From contig NC_090709.1 of NCBI RefSeq assembly GCF_040954835.1, positions 43,718,490 to 43,782,489 on the forward strand: 64,000 nucleotides of DNA, written 5' to 3'. Below the pieces are notes generated by a model. The model had not been told where the DNA came from and ran no database searches. It worked only from the letters and a program-made list of their open reading frames with translations. Made by a program: the position numbers and the translations under genes. Numbering within the stretch: position 1 is the first letter of the stretch; every line of letters begins with the position of its first letter. Of this stretch, positions 9,725-20,743 are shown piece by piece. The DNA comes from Lepisosteus oculatus. Taxonomy: Eukaryota; Chordata; Actinopteri; Semionotiformes; Lepisosteidae.

Positions 9725-12484
9725 TGTAGAGGTTTGATGGGTTTACTGAGACAATTATTAATTGTAGCAGTAATCACGAGGTTGTTCGTTGTGGCTTTTA
9801 GAAAATCAATCGTCAGAATAACTAACAACGCACACACGGGTTCAATACACGAGATACATTTATTCATATAAATTGTGCACCAAACATATACTAGTCTGCC
9901 TGGATACGAGCGGCAGACCTTACTGTGAGGGTTATCAATATACAAGGTATATAATCTCGAAGAGATGCCAACACAAAGAGATACACAACAGAGAATATAT
10001 GTCAATATATATCGTTCGGTTACCAAATCGCTAATCAGTGTTATTACCCACTGTTACTCTAAACTCGGAAGTAAATACATTACTCATGAATGAAATTGAT
10101 AACAACTTGTGTTGAGATACAATTGAATTCTCGAGACACAATGTAGAACATGGGGTTTACTTATCCACTGTGTATGGATTTGGAATTTCCCGGCACGAAC
10201 ACCAAACCAGCTGACAGGCTCTGTTGCAGCCTCGGTCCCAGCGGTTGTCCAATGGGCGTTGTCCCGGCGTCCTCTGGCTACTGGCCAACCAGTTGAGGTG
10301 CAGCTCGGAGTAGGACGGGCGGAGGAATCTAACTGTGGCGCGCAGGGCAGTCGTTGCTCCGAGGGGATCTACCAGCAGTCCGGCTGGCTAGTAGAAAGTC
10401 TCTATGCACAGAGTATGACCGCGAGTCCTCACAAGTCACTCTTTTGCCTGGGAAGAAACTGGTTCGTTCCCGGTCCAGCGCTGCTTCTGAATAAGCTATT
10501 CAGGTTGTCGACGAGGGTCCAACTGTAGGCTGCCGTTGATCAAGCGGAGCATTCACGTTGGTAGAATTCTGAGTACTGTAGATTAAACCGACCCAGGGAC
10601 GCCAAATATGTAATCATAGTGGCTCTCTGAAGGCACCAGTTCTGTAGGGTTTGGGCATTTACTGAGACAATTTTTAATTGTAGCAGTAAATCACAAAGTT
10701 GATTCTTTTGATGGCTTTAGAATCCAACCATGCGACATAACTCAAACAACGCGCACACACAGGTACTAATACACGAGGATACATTTATTAATACATAGAA
10801 TATGCATATAAACCTAACAGATCTTATCGAGAGGGTATACAAAAGAATACAAAAGATATATATTCAGTCAGTTACGAAGTGTTACACATATCAAGAGGAC
10901 ATACGTTCAGTATATCATTCATTAAGACCGTTTCGTAAAGTGAACTTGGTTACAACTTCTACATTAGATACTCAAAGAAGTACATAACTCTTAGGAATTA
11001 AATTGATATCAACTGGTTGGGATAACAATTGAATTCTTGAGCTGTAATGCATTGAAGTTGAATACTCATCCAATCTTTGGGGATTCAGATCTCCTGCGGG
11101 CACAAAGAAACAGTTGCAGGCCGTTGCTGTCCAATCCGCGCTCTCTGGCTCGGTGCCAGGCTGTGCTGTGCGGCTTGCGACGGTGCGCTGCTGATGCTCA
11201 TTGTTGGCTTTAACTAGCAAAGTTTGTGCACAGGAGAAAAGATGACTGTGGGTCCCAGCAAGTCAGGAAGAGGACCGGTTCGTTCCTGATGAAGAGCTAG
11301 TTCTGAATAGTGATTCAGCTGTCCACAGTTCCGACCTGTTCACGAGGCCTGCTGCTGGTTACTCTCTGGCAACCTCCACTCTAGACTCTTAGAACAAAAG
11401 AAAGTTCTGGCACTCGGACACACTGGCCGTTCCGTGGCTGAGTCTCAGGATGGTCAGGAGGCGGGCTGCGAGAATGTCCTGCCCTTGGGATTCTCCTTTG
11501 AATTCCCTTTAGAATTGTTGAATCTGAATCTGAATCTGAATCTGAATCTCCCAGGCTCTCTGCGTTGCCTGTTTTTACCTGGAGGAACTTCAGCTCATTG
11601 ATTGGCTGGAAGTTCCATGGGCATCAGAGTCCCATGTGGGTTACTCGGCCCTACCAGTCCCTGATTGGTTGATCAAGGTGAGATATGAGTCACTTACTCC
11701 TGACACTTAGTAATGCAGTCCAGATGTCCATCTGGCACTCCCTAGACAGATAGGCGCCAATGGATGACCATTGATCATGATAGCCAGGCTTAGCTAAGTG
11801 CATCCCCCTTTGGGAGCTGTCCTTATCAAAAGAAAACATCTTGCATGAATGGTTTCTCTGTGGCTGCACCACAGAGATGAACAGAGAAATGGGGCCTCAT
11901 TTGGGAAGCTCAGAAACACTTAATTCTGCATTATTATTAAGCCTCGCCGCTACAGTACGTACAGGATCCTCGGCCTTGCGCTTAGAACAAAGTCCAAGTC
12001 CCTTTGCAGACAACAGCAGTTGTCACATGATTGTCTCTGAGGATGCGCGAAAATGGCCAAGGAGAGCCCCGATCTGAGCTTGTGCTCCCTTTTTGACCAA
12101 GACCCAGATGTGTGCTGATTGGTTGAGAGTTTTGCGGGCATTGGAGACCCACGTGGTATTAACACGCCCTGCCAGTCCCTGATTGGTTGATCAAGGTGAG
12201 ATATGAGTCACTTACTCTTGACACTTAGGAATGCAGTCCAGATGTCCATTTGGCACTCCCTAGACAGATAGGCGCCAATGGATGACCATTGATCATGATA
12301 GCCAGGCTTAGCTAAGTGCATCCCCATCTGGGAGCTGTCCCTTATCAAAAGAAAACATCTTAAATCAGCCTGCATGAATACTTTCTCTGTGGCTGCACCA
12401 CAGAGATGGAAGGTGAGATGGGGCCTCATTTAGGACAGCATACCACCGCTTAATTCTGTCTTATTAACAAGCATTGCCGCTACA
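9725..12484 (-). mobile_element. LTR of family 2, split by a nested LTR
   Basis: Read on the minus strand this is an endogenous-retrovirus-like LTR starting TGTAGCGGCAATGCTTG at 12484 and ending CCTCTACA at 9725. It matches, along its length, the uninterrupted solo LTR at 47754-49145. Between 10577 and 11954 it is interrupted by a related LTR. No internal coding region is attached, so it is a solo LTR or a rearranged remnant. No matching target duplication is visible at its outer ends. Confidence 0.75.
10577..11954 (-). mobile_element. LTR of family 1, inserted into the family-2 LTR
   Basis: On the minus strand it begins TGTAGCGGCGAGGC (11954) and ends TTTAATCTACA (10577), and is flanked on both sides by GTAC (10573-10576 and 11955-11958), a clean 4-bp target duplication. 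The body matches the 3' LTR at 24721-26044. Near its 3' end it carries TTTGGCGTCCCTGGG, a copy of the tRNA-Asn-type primer site. A GAATCT hexamer repeats about five times at 11519-11548. A fossil solo LTR. Confidence 0.8.
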
Positions 12485-12945
12485 ACGGCATCTCTCCTGT
12501 CAAACACGTCAGGAGGAAGTTTCAACCAATCTGGGCCGTGGTGAACAGTGGGAAAGACGCCCTGTGGAGAGTGAGGAACATGGGGCTGTTCAAAGGCATC
12601 GAGGTCCCAGTCAAGGCAGCAGGTAGCCTGGCCCTGTTCATCACCCGAGAGAACTATTACCTCAGAGATCTGTGGAGAGAAAGGAGGGAGGAAGCAGAAA
12701 ATCTGTGGGAAATAGAGAGCATAGGTCAATATCTTAAGAAAGTGTGAAAAACATTATCATGTTAAAGTAAAGAATGTGATTTACACCAGAAAAAAAGAAA
12801 TTGTTGCTATGTAACTGGTACCGTGTCAAAATGTAATGAGATGTGATCATATATACTGTTTTAAGTATATATATTAATGTAAAGCTTTCTAAATTATGAT
12901 GTCCTGTATTTTTTTGTGAAAAGAAAATAAAGTTCTTAAAAATCG
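12485..12945 (+). mobile_element. 3' end of a Tx1-like LINE, ending at a U1 sequence
   Basis: The frame to 12747 reads ALWRVRNMGLFKG, then ENYYLRDLWRERREEAENLW and IESIGQYLKKV, resembling the extreme C-terminus of Tx1/L1-like ORF2 proteins. A 200-base AT-rich 3' UTR follows with AATAAA at about 12926 and a short A-rich tail, and the element stops where U1 snRNA sequence starts. Its 5' side is cut by the LTR ending at 12484. Confidence 0.6.
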
Positions 12946-13069
12946 ATTCACCCAGGGCGAGGTTCGGCCATTGCACTCCGGCTGTGCTGACCCCTGCGAA
13001 TTCCCCAAATGTAGGAATCTCGACTGCATAATTTCTGGCAGTGGGGGACTGCGTTCGCGCTCTCCCCTG
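12946..13069 (+). ncRNA. U1 snRNA fragment (3' three quarters)
   Basis: Matches U1 from CCCAGGGCGAGG through CCATTGCACTCCGG, TGTGCTGACCCCTGCGA, CTCGACTGCATAATTT to the last stem-loop GGGGGACTGCGTTCGCGC and CCCCTG. The first 45 or so bases, including the 5' splice-site pairing region, are replaced by the LINE. The Sm site reads AATTTCTGG instead of AATTTGTGG and no 3' box is seen. A dead gene copy. Confidence 0.85.
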
Positions 13070-13665
13070 ATGTGCTTGGTCCAATATCAGATACGGAAGA
13101 GTTACGACACCACGTGCTGCGATAGGATCCCAGTTCAAAAGCCGCTGCTGGTTCCCGGTTTCTTTTAGTTAGAGGTCCGGAGAAGCATTTCAAGCTGGTT
13201 ACACTACTCCTTCCTGACATTCATTCCCTTTTCAAAGTCAGTTGTTTTGCTGTAGTCTGCATTATTAAGGCCAATTTATTTGGTCATGGGGGCCTCGGTA
13301 CTGTATGCTTATTCTCAAGACAGTTTCACCCGTTTTCTGATTGCTAGGTTCTGTACCAGTGCAGACATGTCAAACAGTGAATGGCTGTACCTCTATTGTA
13401 TCCGTGCTCAATGAATGAAATCAGTAATAAATGAATATATGTATAGTTATACGAAAAACAAGTGGTTTATCGACTCATCTTCAGTTGCAGATTTAGAGGC
13501 AGCTTCGATATTCGTTTTTCAAACGGGTTTTTTTTTATATGGGTCACACACATGCCATAGCAACAACACATCTCTAGAGATGAGGCTATAGATCACCTTT
13601 CCATCCTCCAGGTTTTCCTCCCAAAGCCTACGGTACCAACGGCGACCCCTGCTGGCCGAGAGAGC
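13070..13665. other. No feature recognised
   Basis: Downstream of the U1 fragment I see no coding frame, RNA fold or repeat that I can support. Confidence 0.4.
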
Positions 13666-13667
13666 AA

Positions 13668-13787
13668 AAGCATGCAGCACCTGGTATTCCCAGGCAGTCT
13701 CCCATCCAAGTACTAACCAGACCCAACCCTGCTCAGCTTCTGAGATCAGACAAGACCAGGCACATTCAGGGTGGTGTGGCTGCAAGC
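13668..13787 (-). rRNA. 5S rRNA copy, diverged
   Basis: Minus strand, full length: CACACCACCCTGAATGTGCC, GATCTCAGAAGCTGAGCAGG, GGTTAGTACTTGGATGGGAG and CTGGGAATACCAGGTGCTG. C-to-T/G-to-A type changes typical of decayed CpG sites are scattered through it. The internal control region is largely kept, so it could still bind TFIIIA, but a pseudogene is more likely. Confidence 0.75.
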
Positions 13788-13789
13788 GA

Positions 13790-14455
13790 AAGCCATGGCG
13801 CCTGACTCGCTACTTGAAGCTGTGTGTGGCTGGGGCTCTGTGCCCCCCGAGCAGGACTGAAGGATCGTTCGTGTGCAACTCTTTGGAAAGGACCCTCTTT
13901 CCAAATCGCATTGCGTACCTGGATGTTGGCGAATGTGCTCCCTTGTGTTGGCTTGTCCCGCACTTGAGGAGAACAAACAAACTGCACGGAGGAGCACAAG
14001 GCAAGTCTTCACAAGACAAAAACCTCCAGTGCACAGCACTCAAAACATTTCTGGGCTGTCGCGTGTTTATTTCAGCACATAAAGCGTACCAGTCCAACAC
14101 GTCGGCCGGGCGTGCGGCGCCTCCGCCCTCTTGTGGCCTTGCGGCATCAGAGCAAGAGGCTCCTTCTCGCTGCCTTTCCGCTGTGTTGCAGAGCCCCGAG
14201 AGGGAACCTGGAGCTCACACTTTATGGGGGGCGGGGGACCGCGTTCGCGCTCTGCCCCCGGTCTCTTGCGCGAGTACTAAATCTCACGGCGCCAGCCAGC
14301 GGCCAGGAGACAAGTACAATATCGCGGGACAGGGGGGCCTCGTCATTGATTGTTACATATGAGACGTGGATTAGGAGGAGACCCTGACTGATTGGTAAAG
14401 CGGAACACTAACACCAGAGTGACACCCCCGGCGTCTCTTTTTGAGAGACGCCCTG
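13790..14455. other. Unassigned stretch with a U1-like stem and a perfect hairpin
   Basis: About 14225-14260 resembles the last stem-loop of U1 (GGGGGACCGCGTTCGCGCTC) without the rest of the gene. At 14430-14452 an 8-bp perfect hairpin, GGCGTCTC with GAGACGCC and the loop TTTTTGA, stands out. The open frames over 13814-14387 look like chance frames across GC-rich sequence and overlap the 5S copy. Confidence 0.4.
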
Positions 14456-14558
14456 GGATTTCTTAATGGCCAAGGAGGGTCGGGACCTCGGTTTTACGCC
14501 TCCCCCGAAGGACGGCGCCTGTTTGTGCAGCAGAGTGTCGCCATCAGGATGCTGGGGC
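14456..14558 (-). mobile_element. SINE fragment
   Basis: Contains GGACCTCGGTTTTACG and CCCGAAGGACGGCGCC, then AGAGTGTCGCCATCAGGATG, the reverse complement of the body of the SINE at 26605-26835. It is cut off at its left part of the head by the gypsy LTR starting at 14559. Confidence 0.65.
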
Positions 14559-17500
14559 TGTTACGATCCCTGCCTCCCGGCAACGGAGGAGGCAGAAGTA
14601 GGCGTAGCCCCTATCCACCTGCTTACCTATCAGTTTTCCTATTCACCACCACACCCCCGTCTCATCCTACTTTAACACCTGTCTTTCCTTACCTCTTTGC
14701 TCAGTATTGGTTTTCCCTTTCGAGCTTCCTGGTTGCGCTACTTCTACCCCGTGTTCGTCTTGGCTTTCGGTTTGCGGTTTTTCCCTTTGGACTTCGGCTT
14801 TTCGGATCTTGGTTTGGCTTGGTTACTTTCGCTCTGTTTCGGATCACTGGCTACCCCTGGATTATCAGATTGCTCTACTGACTACGACTTCGGATCACGC
14901 TTCGGCTTCGGTACTCGTTCCCTTTCGGATATCTGGCTTCCCCTGGACTCTCGGCTCGTTCCTACGATTACGGCTTGCTTTTGGATTACGGCTTGGCTTT
15001 GTTCGCTCCTGCAAGTGGGTTCACTCACTGGTTCGGTCCCTCTTACCGATTCCGTAACAGAATACTGAGCCATTTAACATGGACCCAGCGGAGCAAGAGG
15101 AGATTCGCTGAGCTTTGGATCAGCACGGACAAGCCTTACTCCAGCTCCAGGCTTCTGTCCAACAGATCTCTGCGCACCTGTCTGCAATGCCGCCCATCGG
15201 CAGTCGAGGAAGCAACGCTGGAGCTGCCGCTTCGGCTCCGCCTCTGCCGTCTCCTACACCTGCCCCTCGACCTCTTCCACTAAATCCACCTGACAGGTTT
15301 GACGGCAACCCTACGAAATGTCGGGGCTTCTTAGCACAGTGTGCGCTGGTTTTCAGGCTCCATCCGGAAACTTTTTTTTCTCCTCAGGACAAGATCGCCT
15401 TCATAGTTTCACGGCTAACCGGCCACGCTTTGGAATGGGCTACTGCTCTGCTTGATCGCGGGGCTCCTGAAATTCAGGATTATGATTTTTTTTAGGAAAA
15501 TTTAAGGGGGTTTTTTGTCGTCCCATAGTTGGCCAAGACTCTGCCTTCCGCCTCTCCTCCATCCACCAAGGCCGCCGGTCTGTACATGATTATGCTATAG
15601 ATTTTCAAGTAGCAGCAGCAGAGACTCACTGGGACGATGAGGTCCTTATTTTTCTTTTCCGTCAAGGACTCAGTGTAGAAATTAAGGACCATCTGGTAAA
15701 TATGCCGCAATTGGGCAATACCTTGGAGGAAGTTATTTCACAGGTATTGCAATTAGAATAATCAGAATTCGTCATAGGAGTGCTGAGAGATCTCGGTCCC
15801 CTATACAAGAGGCTCCTCGGCTATCACCTTTCAGATCTGCCGACTCAGAACAATCTATGGAAATAGCCCGCACCCGAGTAACCCCTGAAGAACGAGAGAG
15901 GCGCCAACGAGAGGGTCGCTGCCTGTATTGTGGGAAATTTGGACACTTTAAAGCGGCCTGCCCTGCTGCATACTCATCCTTGAAGCGCCGCCCACCTTCT
16001 CAGAATCCTAAGGTGAGTGAGAATACTCAATTCCCTCACCTTTCCTCAGGATTTTTTATTTTTTCTACACTATTCTGGGGTAATGAAAGGAGACCCCTTC
16101 TTGCTTTTATAGACTCAGGGGCGGCGGGTAACTTTATAGACGCCGCCGTCGCTCGAGCTTGGAAACTACCCTTCACCCTTCGTGTCCAGTCTATTGATGG
16201 CTCCCCCGTATTTCCAGGACTTATTAGGTGGCAAATGGAAATTATAAGCCTGCAGATATGCGCCACCCATGTGGAAGACATCTGGTTTTATCTCCTTGAG
16301 ACCCCAAGACATCCTCTGGTGCTAGGCTTTCCTTGGCTACAGCAGCATGACCCACACATTTCTTGGTCCCAAAAAGAGAAAGTAGCTTGGGGACCCAGAT
16401 GTATTAGAAAATGCTGTCGCCTACCAGTGAAGATTGCACTCATGGCGACGTCCCCTTCAGGGGTTCCTACCATACCCCCTCAATACTCTGATCTACAGGA
16501 AGCCTTTAATGAGCAGGAGGCCTTGGCCCTCCCCCCTCATCGACCTTACGATTGTGCCATTGACCTTTTGCCTGGTACTATCCCTCCCAAAGGTCGTATT
16601 TTTCCACTCTCCAATTCTGAGTCTGAGGCCCTGAAAGTCTATATACAAGATTTTCTGAAGGCTGGGCTTATACGTCCATCCACTTCACCAGCATGTGCAA
16701 GTTTTTTTTTTGTGGAGAAGAAGGATGGTGGGCTCCGTCCCTGCATCGACTATCGTGGTCTCAATGAGATCACCATCAAGAATCTGTACCCTTTGCCTCT
16801 AATTCCAGCAGCTCTTGAGTCTGTGCATGGAGCCAAGATCTTTACAAAACTGGATTTACGAGGGGCCTATAACCTAATCCGCATTCGGGAGGTGGATGAA
16901 TGGAAGATGGCATTTATGACAACCCATGGACATTACGAATATTTGGTCATGCCCTTTGGTTTGGTTAATGCTCCAGCAGTGTTTCAATCTTTTATTAATG
17001 ACATCTTTCGTGATCTCCTACAAAGAGTTGTCTTGGTTTATCTAGATGACATATTAATTTTTACTGATTCCTTCCAGGATCATGTTCTCCATGTCAGAGA
17101 AATACTCTCCCGGCTCATTAAGAATAAGCTATATGTCAAACTAGAGAAGTGTACCTTCCATGCTTCGAGGATTCACTTTTTAGGGTACGTCATCTCGCCG
17201 GAGGGGGTGGAAATGGATTCGAGTAAAGTCTCGGCGATTACTGATTGGCCCACTCCCAAGAATCTAAAACACATTCAACGATTTCTCGGCTTTGCTAACT
17301 TTTACAGGAAGTTTATTCGAAACTTCAGCTCGGTGGTCACTCCCATAACCTCTTTGACCCGAAAAGGACCTAAACAAGGCATATGGACCCCTAAAGCCGA
17401 AGAAGCATTTCAGCGTCTTAAACACCTGTTCACTACAGCCCCCATCCTAAAACACCCTGATCCAACTTTGCCCTTTGTGGTCGAAGTGATGCTTCTGGCC

Positions 17501-19814
17501 ATGGTGTGGGTGCTGTTCTCTCCCAACGTCATGGAGAAAAACAGATTCTTCATCCCTGTGCCTTCTTCTCTAAGAAGCTATCACCTGCCCAAATGAACTA
17601 CGACGTCGGTAACCGTGAGCTTTTGGCCATTAAGCTGGCATTGGAGGAATGGAGGCACTGGTTAGAGGGTGCTCATCACCTTTTTTTAATTTACACTGAT
17701 CATAAAAACCTGGAGTATCTGCAGTCGGCCAAACGTCTTTGTCCTCGCCAGGCTAGGTGGTCCCTTTTTTTTTCCAGATTTAATTTCTTGATCACCTACA
17801 CTCCAGGTTCCAAGAACGTCAAGGCAGACGCCCTTTCACGGATCCACGACCCCCCTGAGGCCGAATTGATTCCAGAACCTATCATCCCGTCTGGTAAGTT
17901 CCTGGCAGCTGTAAGATGGGACATTGAGGTAATTGTTCGACGAGCTTTGGTAGGACAGACGGTACCACCTCAGTGCCCTCAGGACAAGTTATTTGTCTCT
18001 AATTCCGTCAGATCGGCAGTTTTACAATGGGGACACGACTCCCGCTTCGCCGGACACCCTGGATTCCACCGTACCTTGGATTTCATCTCCAGAGACTTCT
18101 GGTGGCCGTCTATGGCCAAGGATGTCAAGGAATATGTCCAGGCCTGCTCTATCTGCTCCCAAATGAAGTCTTCCCGGATGAGGGCAGCGGGCCTTCTTCA
18201 ACCCTTACCCATCCCGGACCGTCCTTGGACCCACCTCTCAGTAGATTTTATTACTGACCTTCCACCCAGCCATGGACACACGACTATTATGGTGGTGGTA
18301 GACCGTTTTTCCAAATCTGCCCATTTTATTCCCTTACCATCCTTACCTACAGCTCGAGAACTAGCGGAATTGTTTGTACAACATATCTTCCGACTGCATG
18401 GCATCCCTAAGGATATTGTTTCTGATAGGGGCCCCCAGTTTGTCTCCCGATTTTGGAGGGCCTTCTGTAAGTCGCTGGGCGCCTCAGTCTCACTTACCTC
18501 AGCTTATCACCCTCAGGCCAACGGTCAGACTGAACGAATGAATCAGGAACTGCTGACCTATTTACGGACTTATATCTCCTCTACCCATGACAATTGGGTG
18601 TCTTTGCTCCCATGGGCAGAGTATGCACACAATTCTCTGTATACTACAGCTACCGGCATGTCTCCCTTTAAGTGTGCTTTAGGTTATCAGCCTCCTCTTA
18701 TCCCTGACTCCCACCACAACACAGAGGTACCTTCGGTTCAGGACTACATCTCTAAACTGAAGACCTTCTGGAGGAAGGCCAAAGCCACCCTTCTTCGCAC
18801 CTCAGCTCAGCGGAAGAAGGTGACTGATCGGCGCCGTCATATCCCACCCAGACTTCGTCGCGGTCAGTTTGTTTGGTTATCTACTCTTAACCTTCCTCTT
18901 AAGCAACCTTCTGGCAAGCTTGCTCCCAGGTACATTGGTCCTTTTCGTGTCCTCGCCCAGATCAACCCTGTGACTTACCGACTGGCCTTGCCTCCCACCC
19001 TGCGGATCCATCCTACCTTCCATGTTTCCCTCCTTAAACCCTTTCACAGATCCACCCTGTCTAAACCACAACAAAAACCCCCACCACCTCGAGTGATTGA
19101 TGGACTCCCTGCTTACACGGTCAATAAAATCCTGGATTCCCGTTGGTCTCGTGGATCCCGACAATATCTAGTATTGGGAAGGCTACGGTCCGGAGGAGCG
19201 CTCGTGGGTCTCGGAGAAGGATATTCTGGACCCCAACCTCATCCAAGTCTTCCACCTTAACTTCCCGGATCGTCCCGTTAGGGCGTCAGGAGCCGCCCAT
19301 AGAGGGGGGGGTAATGTTACGATCACTGCCTCCCGGCAACGGAGGAGGCAGAAGTAGGCGTAGCCCCTATCTATCAGTTCACCTATCAGTTTTCCCATTC
19401 ACCACCACACCCCCGTCTCATCCTACTTAAACACCTGTCCTTCCCTAACTTGTTGCTCAGTATTGGTTTTTTCTATCGAGCTTCCTGGTTGCGCTTCTTC
19501 TACTCTGTGTTTGTCTTGGATTTCGGTTTGCGGTTTTTCCCTTTGGACTTCGGCTTTTCGGATCTCGGCTTGGATTGGTACTTTCGCTCTGTTTTGGATT
19601 ACTGGCTACCTCTGGATTCCCGGATTGCTCTACGGACTACGACTTCGGATTACTCTTCGGCTTCGGTACTTGTTCCCTTTCGGATATCTGGCTTCCCCTG
19701 GACTCTCGGCTCGTTCCTACGATTACGGTTTGCTTTCGGATTACGACTTGGCTTTGTTCGCTCCTGCAAGTGGGTTCACTCACTCGTTCGGTCCCTATTA
19801 CCGAACTCGTAACA
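14559..19814 (+). mobile_element. Ty3/gypsy element with chromodomain (Sushi-like), full length, broken
   Basis: A full-length fossil: 5' LTR 14559-15059, internal region, 3' LTR 19315-19814. Both LTRs start TGTTACG and end CGTAACA, and a purine tract lies just before the 3' LTR. Parts in order: gag (from about 15079, with FDGNPTKCRGFLAQC), zinc knuckle [14 protein letters not shown] near 15920, protease [11 protein letters not shown] near 16110, reverse transcriptase with YLDDILIF near 17040, RNase H (17510-17850), integrase with HHCC and DDE regions (18030-18700), and a C-terminal chromodomain near 19100-19260. The chromodomain and gag type place it with Sushi/chromovirus elements. It carries about three to five breaks. 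The LTRs are similar but clearly not identical, so it is not recent. Left flank is a SINE, right flank an LTR of another family, with no target duplication. Confidence 0.9.
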
Positions 19815-20743
19815 CAAACTTTGCTAGTTAAAGCCAACACTAACTAGCCGGTCAGTGAGCATCAGCAGCGCACCGTCGCAAACTGCACAGCACAGCCTGG
19901 CACCGAGCCAGAGAGCGCGGATTGGACAGCAACAGCCTGCAACTGTTTCCTTGTGCCTGCAGGAGATCTGAATCCCCAGAGATTGGATGAGTATTCAACT
20001 TCACTGCATTACAGCTCGAGAATTCAATTGTTATCCCAACCAGTTGATATCAATTTAATTCCTAAGAGTTATGTACTTGTTTGAGTATCTAATGTAGAAG
20101 TTATAACTAAGTTCATTTACGAAACGGTCTTAATGAATGATATACTGAATGTATGTCCTCTTGATATGTGTAACACTTCGTAACTGATTGAATATATATC
20201 TTTTGGATTCTGATAACCCTCTCGATAAGATCTGTTAGTTTTATATGCATATTCTATGTATTAATAAATGTATCCTCGTGTATTAGTACCTGCGTGTGTG
20301 CGTTGTTTGAGTTATGTCGCATGGTTGGATTCTAAAGCCATCAAAAGAATCAACTTTGTGATTTACTGCTACAATTAATAGTTGTCTCAGTAAATGTCAA
20401 AACCCTACAGAACTGTTGCCTTCAGAGAGCCACTATGATTACATATTTGGCGTCCCTGAAACAGCTATGAATCACTACATATTTGGCGTCCCTGGGTGGG
20501 CGTGGCAAGACTGAAATGAGTCAACCAAGCGGAATAATTCAATATAAAACGCCGCGGGTTTCATACACGACAATACAGTGTGCTGAAAGCCGAAAGAAAA
20601 AAAGTTCCCCTTGCTCTTTAAGCAGTGCTTGATTGTTTTGTGATCTTTTGCGATCTACCGGGTTGATTGCATACTTGATCTTGTGGTTTTCTGTGGTAAA
20701 ACTGTGATTTCGTACTTAAAAGTAATACTCTTTAAGTTTAACG

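Noticed and set aside
13814-14387. Overlapping open frames of up to 182 codons on both strands
   Set aside because: GC-rich chance frames with no domain, next to and opposite a 5S copy.
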